Shown piece by piece: positions 47,001-58,983 of a DNA stretch of 64,000 nt. The DNA is from Diplodia intermedia (lineage: Eukaryota; Ascomycota; Dothideomycetes; Botryosphaeriales; Botryosphaeriaceae): assembly GCA_021495925.1 (NCBI GenBank), contig JAKEKT010000056.1:62001-126000 (forward strand). Reading direction: 5' to 3'. The position numbers were made by a program, and so were the translations under genes. Below the pieces are notes generated by a model that ran no database searches, was not told the origin of the DNA, and worked only from the letters and a program-made list of their open reading frames with translations. How positions within the stretch are numbered: position 1 is the stretch's first letter; the number at the start of each line of letters is the position of its first letter.

Positions 47001-49321
47001 CCGCCTCCGATCGTTCTTCCGGGCGAAGACCAACGCGCCAATACATCTTGAACATTCTACTGGGTGTCATGTCGGAGGGCCAGTTCGAGTCCGAGGATAC
47101 CACCTACCTATACATGTTTGTGGCTCGCAATCTTCCAAAGTTCCCGCAGTACATCATTCTCCCTGGAAGCGCGCTCCACAAGTTGCTTGAAGGTCTCTGC
47201 GATTATCCTTCCGATGCCGTGGCAGATGACTGCCAGCTCAGTGTCGAGTACTTGCTCTCGGTCTACCACCCGACAGACATCCAGTCGCTTGTCCCGCTTT
47301 TCGAGAAGGCTGCGTTCTATCGTGTGCTCAAATCGGTGTACAGCGGTGCAAAGGAATACGCGCGTCTTGTTCAGACGTATCTCAATGACACGGATGATCG
47401 GCCGGCGGTGTTTGAGTGTATCCGAGACTGCTTGAGACCAAGCAGGGGACTCAACAAACGACAAGTCAGCGAGGTCCATGCTGTCATTCTTGCTCATGCA
47501 ATGGTCCTTGCAAACATCGATGCAGCTCTGACGGCGCGGACGCTAAAGAACTCGGCACCCGTGCTTCTGGAGTCTGTTCTCGATACCCTGGAAGCAGATC
47601 ATTACGTCCAATTCCTGTTTCTCAGAGCACTTCTGGAACCAGAAAACCAGGCCATGCATGTCAAGCAGCCTCTTCCAGCCGAGGTTCCAACAGCTCGTTT
47701 CGTCGAACAGTATGTGCAACTCATGTGTAGGTATGATCCCACACACGTTGCCGACTATGTTGGTCTTCTCAATTCGGGAGATTTGCGTCTCGACAAAGTT
47801 CTCCCAGCCATGGAGAGCAGCGGCGTGGTTGATGCGGCCGTTGTGCTCATGGCCCAAGATGGATTGATCCGGGAAGCCATGGACAGACTGGTCAAACATC
47901 TTGGCACGCTGGAGACTGCTCTGGTCGGCCTGCTCGACGCCGCCGGCGAAAGTCCCGACGAGTCAAACACGGAAGAAGCTGCCGCAGATCTTCTGGAAGC
48001 GGTACACAAATACACCAAGATCGGCACCTGGCTATGCCAAGGTCAAACCCGTAACAAGAGGAAGCCGTCAGACTCAAGAAAGCGGGCCGTCAACGGGGAT
48101 CTCGGCACGGAGAAGGACCTGGAGCCCGACGAGCTCCTCTGGCTCGACCTGATCGACATCACCGTCGCGATGACCAAGCAAGCCTCGACATCCATCGCAC
48201 AACTCAAGGCCAAGAGCCCGCAAGAGGCCGCCATCGACACGGACAAGATCACCAACAGCCTCCGCAGCAACGTCCAGCACACGTTCAGCGCGCTCCTCGC
48301 CTGCATGGCCGCCAGCGACAACATCAAACCCAGCAGCAGCCACCAATCGCTCACCGCCGCCGGCGCCCGAGCATCCTCGGCCGCCGCGGCCGCGCAACAG
48401 CAGCAACAGAAACGCCAATCATCCACAACAAAAACGCAAACAACCGACGCCGCCGCCTCGGCCGCCGCCGCCGCCGCCGCCGCCTCGGCCGCCGCCGCCG
48501 CCGCCGCCGGCCAACCCTCGCCCTCCTTCCTCCGCATCCTCCGCGCCTTCCTCGCCCGCGCCGCGCGCACCAGCCCATCCCTATCAGACCTGCGCGCGGT
48601 GCTCGCGTCCGTCTTCGCGGCCTACACGTTCGAAGAGACGCTGACGCGGCTGGCCAACAGGTTTTTGGAGCGCGACGTCTTTTCCGCCGTCGAGGCGGCT
48701 CACGCGCGCCGCCTGCGCGGCTGGCGCCCCCGCGGATACGCGTGCGAGGGATGCCGCCGCCGCGCGTGGGGGCCTGGCGCGGGCGCGGCCGTCTGGGACG
48801 CGTGGGAGCGGCGCCGTGCGCGTGGGGAGAGGGCGCGCAGGGGGAGGTGGGCGGTTAGTGGGGATACGGTGGAGGCGGGGAGGGCGAGGAGGGGGAAGGG
48901 GAAGGCTGATGTGGTGGATTTGGATGACGATCTTGATGATGGTCTTGGTCTTGATCTTGATGGTGAGGGGGGTGGTGGGGATGGGGGTGGGAAGGGCGGC
49001 GGGCGTGGTGGTGGTGGTGATGATGGAGACGGAGACGGGGATGAGGGGGTTGGTGGTGCTGCTGGTGGTGGTGGTGGCGGTGCCGTGGGCCCGTTGGTCG
49101 TGTTCGCTTGCAGGCATCTGTGGCATCGGTCTTGCTTGCTCAAGGAAAAGAAGAAGAGCGCCGCGAAGGCTGCGATGGACGCGAAGGCTGCGAAGGCCAA
49201 GGCCGCGGCCGCGGCCGAGGTGTCGGTCGTGGTGGTGGGGGGTGATGACATGGATGAGGATGGTGAGGGCGGGAGGGAGTTTAGGTGTCCGCTGTGCGAG
49301 GGGAAGGATGCGGGGATGTAG
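44054..49321 (+). CDS. vps8: CORVET complex subunit Vps8
   Basis: Predicted 1722-aa endosomal tethering subunit; CORVET bridges Rab5/Vps21 membranes for vacuolar and endosomal fusion. Exons 44054-44419, 44467-44899, 44952-49321; introns 47 and 52 bp. The N-terminus is disordered. A beta-propeller follows (CLAVAASIIIGTSKGLILVFDYHQTLK, TALAISADHTTVAGGHASGNIFTWEI, LHLGFLGTRHTALVSADEGG), then the long alpha-solenoid typical of Vps8 (LLALMEEGDYIAAIELATSYYNGD onwards). Near the C-terminus is a poly-Ala/Ser tract (about 48454-48510), then a RING-H2-like domain: CEGC at 1531-1534, CRHLWHRSC from 1653, and CPLC close to the end. About 118 residues of acidic/Gly-rich sequence interrupt the RING. A uORF overlaps the start codon. 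The long gene is otherwise intact. Confidence 0.92.
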
Positions 49322-52300
49322 GTAGTTAGTTTTTTTGTTCTTTTTGTTCTTTCTTTCTTTTGATAATTAGTAGATTTTTTGTTTGTTTGTTGGGGGTGGG
49401 AGAGGGAAGAGGGAAGAGGGGTGAGTTGAGAGAGGCATGATTGCTGCGGATTTTTGAATTTTTTTTTTGGTCTGGGGGTTTTTTTTTTCTTATTCATCCA
49501 TCTGTAATACACGCGCGATTGATGGGAGAGTGTGGGAGGAGGAAAGGGGGTTATTAGTTGGTCCATATGTTCGGATCTTGATGATGATGACGATGACGAT
49601 GATGCGTGTGCATGGCTGTGAAGTATGAGCATAGCGTTTTTTTTCGAAAGTCTCTTTTTTCCTTTCCTTTTCTTTGATTAGCGATGTGCGTGGTGAGTCG
49701 TGATGTGTATCTCTTTTTTCTCTTGCTTTTTGGCCTTCGCGATGGTGTGTGTGCCTCTCTCATGTGCACAGTGTGGTGGTTTTTCGTCATAGGATGGTCA
49801 TGTTTCCCCCTGGATGCTTGTCTTGCGTTGGTGCGGCATGTAGAGCCAGGATCAACTTTCGCATGATGAATGAATGTCTCGGGAAAGTTCGAGCAAGATC
49901 TAAATTAAGCACACGAAGGGTATTCATTCCGCTGTACTTCTGGATTACCTAGGGACAACACCGCCACACCGCATGATCCCATTGGCTCCGTGCTGATAGT
50001 TACCTCATCTTCCCCAGCCTCACCATTCTTACCGGGGTACCGCACATTGCGGCGATGGCGGACTGAGGTGTCGATCAGCGCTCGCTGGCTGATCGGCACG
50101 TCTCACTGCTGCAAGGCATCCATCCTGCACGCATCAGACTGGCCACTGTATTTCGTACTCGGGATCGAAAATCCTGGCGGATACTTGAATGGACGTTGAT
50201 CCCTTGCCAACGATTGGCTCTGGTGGCAAAGCTTCCCGCTTGGAACCCATGCTTAGTCGCATCCCAAGCGGCAGGTCAACCACGTGGCAGAGGAATGACG
50301 GCGTTCTTGGCGCTACCAATCTCTCTCGTGATGCACTAGCTCCTGCTTTCTTGCTGTTTTGTCGGGTTTCCCTGTACGTACGGTCGCGGATTTTACATTT
50401 AGCCTGGAGTTGCTCCTGGTGGAGCCGCGACACCCCCAGATGCGGAGGGATTCGGGGTCGCGGGGAGGAAGCTGGTGTGGCCTTTTACCCAGCGGCGCGG
50501 CGGGTATAAGATAAGCGTACGGCGCCCGCGCTGGTGTCGGCCGCTTTGCTCTCACCTTGGACTGTCTTCGCGGTCGACCTGGAAGTGATGACTTATCTTC
50601 AGGTGCGCGAGGGGCGAGTCCCGCCGAGAGGCCTTTTACTCTGCTACTTCGCGCTTCACGTGAGTTTCCACGGATCCTGAGCACTTACTTTCTATCCGAC
50701 AGTCCACTGGAGGCCTCCATCTAGTTCGTTGCTAGCAGTGCTAGCAATGTCGCTCTCATCGTCGACTTCATCATGTTCCGAAAATGACCCTCGGCCGACG
50801 AGATTTGTTTTCACAATCGCGTTTCCTTCTTTTCCAACGGCGTCTTCCCTCAAAACTTCCAACACAAAGCTACCACTACGGCATGGGGTAAGGTAACTCG
50901 TCAGTGAGCGATGTTGAGCAGTCGCGTTCCCCATCGTTGTCCGCTCTCTCCACAATTGCCTTCACCGTCCCCGGAAGACAATTCCCGCATTTTCCCGTAT
51001 TCGCTCGGGTCGGCCCATCTCTCCTATTCTTTCGCAAGGTGAGAAAGATCCATCACGGCCGTAGCTATTCTCCAGGGCTCGCCTGAGCAGTTCCCACTCG
51101 ACGCCTGCCGCGACACAGGACCGGTGATGATGGCAGGTTACATGCCAGCCATCATCGCCAAGGACACCACCACGATGCAACCTCACGATGAATGAGAAAA
51201 AATACCGCGCGAGTCGAGCGGACACCATGACATAAGGGATCGTCGAGTGTATTGCCTTGGCGAGAAAAAAGAGCAAGGGTAGTGAGGACGCTCCACACTG
51301 CTGGGGTAGTCGGTGACCATCACGCGGCGATCTCACCAGCGACCGCAAGGCAATTGCCGAAGAATGCTGCGGGAGGGATATTTCTTACGTCCAGGACAGG
51401 GGTTTGAGCCGGCCAACGACGTTCCGCGATGCCGGACGTGGAACTTCTTCGGGTTCCCAGAGAAAGGTGTTCCAAGAAATTCAATCTGGCCATGGGGTGA
51501 GGATCGTGGGGGAACTCCACGCGGCTCCGTTGCCTAACCGGGGATGGCTGGCGAGACTGACTCCAACGCCGAGCCCGCACCATTCCCGACCATGTGGGTA
51601 GTTCTTTGGTGGTCTTTCCTCCTTTCTGGTGGCGCCGCTCGCCGCACTGCCGTTGGCGCTCTGCCGTCGGCTCTTCTCGGAGGTGAGAAGGCTGGAGATG
51701 GGGATGGGGCGGAGCGCCGGGGGAACTCTGCTTGGTGGCTTGTCGGCTGCCAAGTTTTGACGCGGGGGGCACGTGAGGAGCGGACGGGACTTGGATTCGA
51801 CCATCACCTCACGGCCGCCAGAGCCAGAACGGACGGCACATCGTCGGGAGTCCAGCAAGCCACGCGACGTCAGGCAGGAGGCCTTCGGGCTCTCGTGGTG
51901 GCCCTCGCTCGCTCGGTCTTCGCCCGAGGCCTCCGCTGTGTGATGGCGGGTGTCCGGCGTGCCGCCTGGACTGCATCTGCTGCGTTGGACCCCTGTTTCC
52001 ATCACCGCTTCGATCAGCTCGAGCAGTCGACTGCCTGGAGGTCGGGCCCAATGGGAGAAGCAACACCAAGCACGCCTGCCGCACGCCACGGCCGCCACTC
52101 ACGCAGCAGCCGATGCGCCGGAGGATTCCCGGGTGGCATCACATCATCAATCGTCGGCTTTTGGCCGACCCCTGCGCTCCTCCGCACCGGCAGATTTTGG
52201 GGCTGCACGCGACCACATTGGTGGCACGGTGGCGCACCTGGCGCCCGGGTGGGTGGGCCCTGGCAAAACGTCGGGCGGCGAGCAGACGGGACGGCGGGGT

Positions 52301-53120
52301 GCAGGAAGCCAGCAAGCGAGAAAGTGTGGTGAGAGTGGAGAAAGACTTGCTGGAGAACAGAGGCGGAATCCGGGCCTCCAGCGGAGAAGAGAGCAGGTGC
52401 GCCCACCGCCCGCAATTTCCCCAGCTCGGCCCGACTTCGCAGCAACCACCACCTTTTCTCTCTCGTGAGCCTTAGGCCCTCGCACCACCATCCGTGGGAC
52501 TGCTACGCCTTGAGGCGTTTTCCCGCCCGGCAGCTGCCGCCCGCGGCTCTGAGCCTTGCCATGGCGCCCAGACATCCCCCATTGATCGCCCCGGGAGGCG
52601 CTGCGGAGAAGCAGGCGCTGTATATCCGAGCTCCGACACGCCTTCGCCTTGCGCGCTCGCGGCATCCCAAGCGCAACCGGTGGAGAGAAGCGTGGGTGGA
52701 TGTTGGAGAAGCGGTTGACGGGCAGCAGCATCACTTGAGGAGCTCACCACCATGGCGCCAATGCATGCCGTGCGGGCGGTAGATTTGCGGCACACAGGGC
52801 TCCACACCGAGTCCTGCTCTCCGCAGCCTTACCCGAACAAGCTCCTCCGCCTTCTGCACGGCCCCGCGTCTTGTGCAAGCCCGCAGGCATCCCCGTGTTG
52901 AGCCTTCCCAGAATCCGGATGACGTTGTCCCCAGAGCCCGACCTACCATCCGCCGACAATCGCTGCGCCCAGCAAACCGCGTGTCATGGCGCCCGCCGTG
53001 CTCCCAACCCTTCCCGCATCCGTGCCCATGCCGCACTGCGAGTCCTTTAAAGAGCCAGCGAGTCCGCGCTCCAGATGAAGCTCCAAGCCAAGCCTCCACG
53101 ACAACTCGCAACAAGCACCA
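49322..53120. other. 3.8-kb gene-free region
   Basis: The first 0.5 kb is T-rich 3' flank of vps8. The rest has ORFs on both strands that overlap one another without domains or codon bias; the largest is 262 aa at 51544-52332 (+). No repeat family or transposon end is visible. The last kilobase is the beta-glucosidase promoter. Confidence 0.55.
53046..53052 (+). promoter_or_regulatory. TATA-like element of the beta-glucosidase gene
   Basis: TTTAAAG about 69 bp before the ATG, the only TATA-like sequence close to the start. Confidence 0.4.
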
Positions 53121-55623
53121 ATGGCGCCTCTCACAAACTTGGCCGCGCTCCTCCTCGGCGCCGTAGCTGGCGCTGAGGCTGCCCAGGACTGGGACCGCTC
53201 GCTGTTCACCACCAGCCCTCCCGTCTTCCCTTCGCCCAACATGACCGGCATTGACTCGGCTTCTCTGACCGGATGGGCTGGCGCGCTGGAGAAGGCCGAG
53301 GCCTTCCTCAGCAACCTGACCCTCGAGGAGAAGGTCAGCCTGCTCACTGGTGCTCCGGGTCCCTGCGTTGGGTACGTGCTCTCTTCTCATCCGATGAACT
53401 GCCAACTGACTCCAACACAGAAACATCGCACCCATTCCTCGCGTCGGCTTCAAGGGTCTCTGTCTCCAGGATGGTCCTCTCGCCATTCGTCAGGCCGACC
53501 ATGCCAGCGCCTTCCCCGCTGGCTTGACTGCTGCCGCCTCTTGGGACAGGAGCCTCATCAACGAGCGTGGTAGGCTCCTTGGTGAGGAGTTCCGTGGCAA
53601 GGGCTCCCAGATCTTCCTTGGCCCCGTCGCTGGTCCTCTTGGCCGCAGCGCCATGGCCGGCCGCAACTGGGAGGGCTTCTCACCCGACCCTTACCTCACC
53701 GGTGTTGCCATGGAGGAGACTATTCTCGGCGTTCAGAGCACTGGTGTTCAGGCTACGGCCAAGCACTGGATTATGAACGAGCAGGAGACTCAGCGCAACC
53801 CTGAGGGCACCTTTGATCCCGAGCACGTCCCCAACCTTCAGGAGCAGATGTCCGTCTCCTCCAACGTGGACGACCGCACCATCCACGAGCTCTACGTCTG
53901 GCCCTTCGCCAACGCCGTCCGCGCGGGTGTCGCCAGTGTCATGTGCAGCTACCAGCGCATCAACGGCTCCTACGCTTGCCAGAACTCCAAGACCATCAAC
54001 GGCATCTTGAAGACTGAGCTCGGCTTCCAGGGCTACGTCATGTCCGACTGGATGGGCACCCACAGCGGTGTTGCCTCTGTTGAGTCTGGTCTCGACATGA
54101 CCATGCCTGGTGCCTGGAACTGGCAGCCTACCCTTGAAGGCGTTCCTTCGTGGTTCGGCGGCAACCTCACCATGGCCGTCCAGAACGGTAGCGTTGCCGA
54201 GACGCGCGTTGACGACATGGTCAAGCGTGTCCTCACTCCTTACTATCTTCTCGGCCAGGACGAGGGTTTCCCCGGTGTCGACCCTTCCAGCGGTGTTTAC
54301 CCCGCTCTCAACGACTTCCAGCCCGAGAGCAACTGGTACGATGACTGGAAGGCCGCGGGCGCTCTCAACAACGAGAGCTCGGTCGATGTCCGTAGCAATC
54401 ACAGCGTGCACATCCGCAAGCTCGGTGCTGCCGGCTCCGTCCTTCTGAAGAACAACGGCGCCCTTCCCCTCAAGAGCCCCAAGAACGTCGCAGTCCTCGG
54501 CAACGCTGCCGCCGACCTCACCAATGGCATGTACCCCCACGGCAACGACTACGAGTACGGCTGCCTGCCCTCCGGCGGCGGCTCAGGCAGCGCCCGCTTC
54601 ACCTCCGTCGTCAGCCCTCTCGAGGCCATCAAGACCCGCGTCGAGTCCGAAGACGGCATCGTGCAGTACATCCTGAACAACACGGCGCTCATCACCTCGG
54701 GCACGTGGGCCTCCCAGATCTACCCCGACCCGGACGTCTGCCTCGTCTTCCTCAAGACCTGGGCCGCCGAGGGCGAGGACCGCACCGACCTGCACGTCAA
54801 CTGGGACGGCGACGAGGTCGTCACGCAGGTCGCCGCCAACTGCAGCAACACGGTCGTCATCACCACGTCGGGCGGCCTCACGCTCATGCCATGGGCCGAC
54901 AACGAGAACGTGACGGCCATCATCGCGGCGCACCTGCCGGGCGACCAGCTCGGCAACAGCATCGCCGACGTGCTGTACGGCGACGTGAACCCGTCGGGCC
55001 GGCTGCCCTACACCATCGCGCACGCCGAGGCCGACTACGACTTCGCCAACATCACGACGGCGGTCGCCAGCGCCAACGACACCGACGCCTGGCAGTCCGA
55101 CTTCACCGAGCGCCTGCTCATCGACTACCGCCACTTCGACTACCACAACATCTCCGTCCTGTACGAATTCGGCTTCGGCCTCTCCTACACCACCTTCAAC
55201 CTGTCCGCCCTCTCCATCACCCCGGTATCCAACTCCTCCTCCTCCTCGCTCGCCGGCGCCCCCGCCGCCGCCGCCACCGATGCAGTCACCCCCGGCGGCA
55301 ACCCCGCCCTCTGGGACACCGTCTACACCGTCACCGCCGCCGTCGCCAACACGGGCCAAGTCGCCGGCGCCGCCGTGCCGCAGCTGTACGTCGAGCTGCC
55401 GGGAAGCGCCGGCGAGGGCACCCCCGTCAAGCAGCTGCGCGGCTTCGACAAGGTCGCCCTGCAGCCGGGCGAGAGCGCGACGGTCGCGTTCGGCCTCATG
55501 CGCCGCGATCTGTCCGTCTGGGACGTCGCGCTGCAGGAGTGGAGCGTGCCGAGCGGCGACTTCGCCGTGCATGTCGGGTGGTCGAGTCGGGATGTGCGGT
55601 TGGTGGGGGGTTTTAGTGTTTGA
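53121..55623 (+). CDS. Secreted GH3 beta-glucosidase
   Basis: Predicted 817-aa extracellular enzyme that hydrolyses cellobiose and related beta-glucosides to glucose. Exons 53121-53371 and 53421-55623 (49-bp intron, GTACGT...ACACAG). The signal peptide is MAPLTNLAALLLGAVAGAEA. The GH3 N-terminal barrel has GLCLQDGPLAIRQADHASAFPAG, GRNWEGFSPDPYLTG, the KHWIMNEQETQRN loop and GYVMSDWMGTHSG; D293 in SDW is the expected nucleophile. The GH3 C-terminal domain (LLKNNGALPLKSPKNVAVLG) and a fibronectin-III-like C-terminal domain (PQLYVELPGSAGEGTPVKQLRGFDKV) complete the usual three-domain layout. Several N-glycosylation sequons are present. The length is typical of fungal BGL enzymes. Carbon-catabolite control is likely by family but not demonstrated here. 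Confidence 0.95.
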
Positions 55624-56221
55624 TTTTGGGATTTGGATCTTTTGGGAGGGTGTGGTAATTGGAGGGGGAGGGGTGGTTTGGGTAGTGTGATGTATGATTG
55701 TAATGATAATGGGATATGTGTACTATATCATCAATGCCTTGTCTTGATCTTTTTTTTTTTTTTTTTTTGAGTGCTTGTTTGCTGAAAGTGGTCGGTCAGT
55801 CGGATCATGATGGCATCGAGAGGCACAATGGTTAGTAGAGAAGGGGACACGGTTTTGTGAAAAGACTGTTCAATCGTGGTAAATAGCAGAATGTATTAAG
55901 GCATGTGGTACATGCTTTCCGCCGAATAAAAAGATTTTGCCTCCAACCTATCAAGCAATGTTTGAACTCCGAAAATTTTCTCCCCTTTGTTGTTTGCCTT
56001 GCCCACAAACTCCATCGTTGACCGTGACTTTTTTTTTTTCTTCAGCAAAATAAGACTATGAACTCTCAAACTTTTTCCACCAAATGTTCCAAAAATTTCC
56101 GCTTCAATTCAATTGATTTCCCCCCCAAAGAAGCCGTCACCTTCACCATCATCATAAAGTCGTTGTTATTGTTGTTCAGAACACCAAGACCCGGAAGACC
56201 GCGTCGTAACTCATGAAGTGT
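55624..56221. other. Convergent 3' intergenic region
   Basis: About 0.6 kb between the beta-glucosidase stop and the PAM2-protein stop. A/T-rich with a T19 run at about 55750-55768 and no ORF of note. Confidence 0.55.
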
Positions 56222-56906
56222 TCAGCCGGAAGAGAACTTATCGTCCGCGTCGGAGTTCATGAAGCGGGGAACGAACTCGGGGGCCTCGGCGTTCAACGAG
56301 GAACGACCGCGCTTGTGGGCCGGCTTCGAAGGGGTCGAGTTGTTGCTAGACTCGGGAGTCTGCGAAAGTGAAGTGGGAGAGAAATTCGTCAGTTCCTCGC
56401 TTTTCTTGTGGTGAAGGAATTTTTCGAAGGATCGAAAAAAGGGCGCTTACCTCGAGCTGGTTCTGGCCCTTGACCGGAGTCTCGGCTTGACCCTGCTGGC
56501 CTTGGACGCCGGCAGACTGGTTGTGCTCGCCTGAAGGCTGCTGCTCGAGCGCCGTCTGGGCCTCGGCGCACGCGGCTTGGGCCCAGTCGTACCGCGCGAG
56601 CATCTTCTGCTTCGCCTCGAGCATCTTCTCGTACTTCTTCCGCTCGACCTCGATCGCCTTCTCGTAATCCTCCACGGAAGCGTCGGGCGGGAGGTTGGGC
56701 GTCAGGAGCGGAGGCTGGAGAAGAGGATGTCATGTGAGCTATATGTATACAGACATGAATGACGTACGCACAAGTGAGGTTGGATTGAAGCAGGTGAGGG
56801 AATGAGCAAGAAGAAGGCAATCACATGATTGTATTAAGAGTGAAGATGATGCGGAGGGGGGTCTTACAGAAAGAGGAGCGGAGGTAGCGTCGATGGGAGC
56901 AGGCAT
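56222..56906 (-). CDS. Small coiled-coil protein with C-terminal PAM2 motif
   Basis: Predicted 146-aa protein, no named family recognised. Exons on the minus strand: 56906-56868, 56714-56451, 56359-56222, all phase 0; introns 153 and 91 bp. A short N-terminus (MPAPIDATSAPLS, then PPLLTPNLPPDASV) precedes a charged helix predicted to coil (EDYEKAIEVERKKYEKMLEAK, continuing to about residue 65). A Gln-rich linker and a Ser/Lys/Arg stretch follow. Residues 122-134, SLNAEAPEFVPRF, fit the PAM2 consensus LNxxAxEFxP exactly. PAM2 motifs bind the MLLE domain of poly(A)-binding protein, so this is a candidate mRNP adaptor. It diverges from the Gln/Pro-rich gene across 448 bp. The PAM2 match is seen directly; the partner is inferred from the motif. 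Confidence 0.8.
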
Positions 56907-57354
56907 TGTTGCGAGATGCGGAGGTTGGAAGCTCAACAGGGTGGTGAAGAAGTTGAACGTTTATGCTTGAGACTGAAGTCTGGCGATGCTGCGATCTGAG
57001 GATGCTGAAGAAGAGATGCAGGCCTGGGGCAGACGGGGTTTATAGGTCCCGTGTGGTGGAAGAGGTGGGCGGCACGTGGATCTGTAGCCGCACCTGCTGA
57101 TTGTGGCAAGCGGGTGATGGTTTGGCCGACGACAAAGTGGAAAGAGCGTCTCAGGGTAAAGCCGCACGTGGTTTCCTGACGCAATTGCACCGCTCCGGCG
57201 CTTGCGTCAGACGACGGGGCCCTGCATCGCACTCCGAGCACCCGTGCAGAGGTTTCATGGCCACGTCAACAGGCTTCATCGCCACAACTACTACTTCATT
57301 AGGTATCGCCCCGCACCGCTTTTCCAACATCACCTAATTGTGCAAGTCGCAAGC
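56907..57354. promoter_or_regulatory. Divergent promoter region, PAM2 gene and Gln/Pro-rich gene
   Basis: About 0.45 kb between divergent starts, with no clear TATA box and no other feature. Confidence 0.45.
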
Positions 57355-58983
57355 ATGAAGGCTAAGTTCTCTCGTGCCGAGTACAGGATGGGCAAGGCTC
57401 GTGCCCAGTACATGGTAACATTCTGAACCTTCATCTCAACCATTCCACTGACTCCAAACAGAGGAGACGCACTCAGTCCAGCAAGCCCCCTCTGTCTCAC
57501 GTCAGGAGGCTGAAGAAAAACAAGCTGGCAAACAGTGGCAAGTTGTCCGCCAGTCAGCCTACTGCAGCATCCAAGCAGCATCCACCTGCAGCCACTGGAG
57601 GTGATTTGATCGACTTCATCTCTTCGCTCAAAACACAGCAGACATCGATGGAGAAGCTACGCACGGCGAGCAGCCTTCTTCCTTCTATGCGATACCAAGA
57701 CTAATCTTCTTACCCAGGCCATGGCAGACAGCGTCAGGACGTACGACGCAATAGCCAACATCCGGCGAATAGATTTGGCACAACTCCGCAGTCACATCGT
57801 CGACAATGAAAGCAAATTTGATGATTTTGTCAGAGTCGCATCTGCTCACCAGAAAGGCCTGAGGCAGCGCTTCGACATTGACAGCTTGAACATTAACCAC
57901 TTGCGCGTCCACGAGTGGCTCGACACCTTTCCTAACTCGCACCCATCGCTTTGGTCCTGGACTCGGTCCCAATCGCCTGATGGCACTCCCGGCACTTCCA
58001 CGAGCCCACTGGCTCCTCTGGATGCCGCATCCATCGTCAGCTCCTTTTCTACCTCCATGATTAGTGACGGGCCCATCTGGAGTCCCCCCACTCTCGATCC
58101 CAATGCCGTTCCCGACTCGGACAACGACATCCTGTTGATCCTCAGACAGAAGTATCAGCAGTATCAGCAGTACGAGCAGGCAGATCCTACCTTTCCGCCA
58201 CATCACGGGTCCACACCTCCTGGAGCACCTGCTTTTGGCTATCAACCTCACCCTGGCTTCGAAAATCAACCTCGCGCTGGTCTCCAAGCTCCAATTGTGC
58301 AAGCGCCTGTCCCTACCAGTCTGCAGGCTCCCAACTTGAACCAGCGTGCTCCGGTGCTACAACAAAGGGATCAACGACAATCCGCTGTTCCGCCGCCTCA
58401 GCAGAACCCTCATACCGCTCAGGTTGGTCAACTACAGCAACAATGCGCTCTTCCGTCGTCTCAGCAAGACTTTCACCACGTGTATGCTGGCCAAACACAG
58501 CATCAGCTCATACACCCAGAAGCTTCCTTCACACCAAAAAATGCTCTGAGGCCTCTCTCAACCTCTCAAAATCCGAACCAGCCCAGGTTTGACACCGTGA
58601 ATCAGCATCAGACACCCGGCACGCTTCCACACCAGTCCACACTGGAGCCATTTGATAACCGACACCTGCAAACACCGCAACAGCCTCCACCCGGGTACCG
58701 CCCGCCTGGTGACCCGGAACCAGGCCAGCTCCACCAGCTCCAACCCTCCACAGACGTGCCATCCCAACGGTCCACCCGGGACCACCGCCAGCTCTCCCGC
58801 ATCTCCACCAACGCCCTCACCACGCCGCCACCCCCACCCCCACCGCCGCACCCGACTCCGCAGCAACACGTCTCTCCCTTCCATCGCGGGCCGCGTCGCA
58901 TCCTCGACACGCCACCACTGTCCGCCGAGGAAAAGGCCATCCTCACCCGACGGCGGCCCCCGGGGCACACCGCTGATGCCTGA
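57355..58983 (+). CDS. Disordered Gln/Pro-rich protein, gene structure uncertain
   Basis: No family recognised. Exon 1, 57355-57414, encodes MKAKFSRAEYRMGKARAQYM and is followed by a good 47-bp intron (57415-57461). From 57462 the frame gives a basic segment and a helix (GDLIDFISSLKTQQTSMEKL) but stops at 57702. The main ORF (from MADSVRTYDAIANI, ATG 57721) is in another frame. A poor-quality intron, 57601-57673 (donor GTGATT), would join them into 502 aa. Otherwise this is a frameshift, or a separate gene starting at 57721. The main part begins with a helical region (LAQLRSHIVDNESKFDDFVRV), then about 300 residues rich in Gln/Pro/His with imperfect QQ-rich repeats. It ends RRRPPGHTADA. A +1 shift near 58960 would continue into another open frame to 59185. 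It may be decaying or carry sequencing errors. Confidence 0.55.

Noticed and set aside
51544..52332. 262-aa plus ORF in the vps8-bgl gap
   Set aside because: No signal sequence, domain or conserved block. Long ORFs occur on both strands over the same bases, as expected in GC-rich non-coding DNA.
53680..55572. Two ~300-aa minus ORFs antisense to the beta-glucosidase
   Set aside because: Mirror frames of a strongly biased gene. No independent features.
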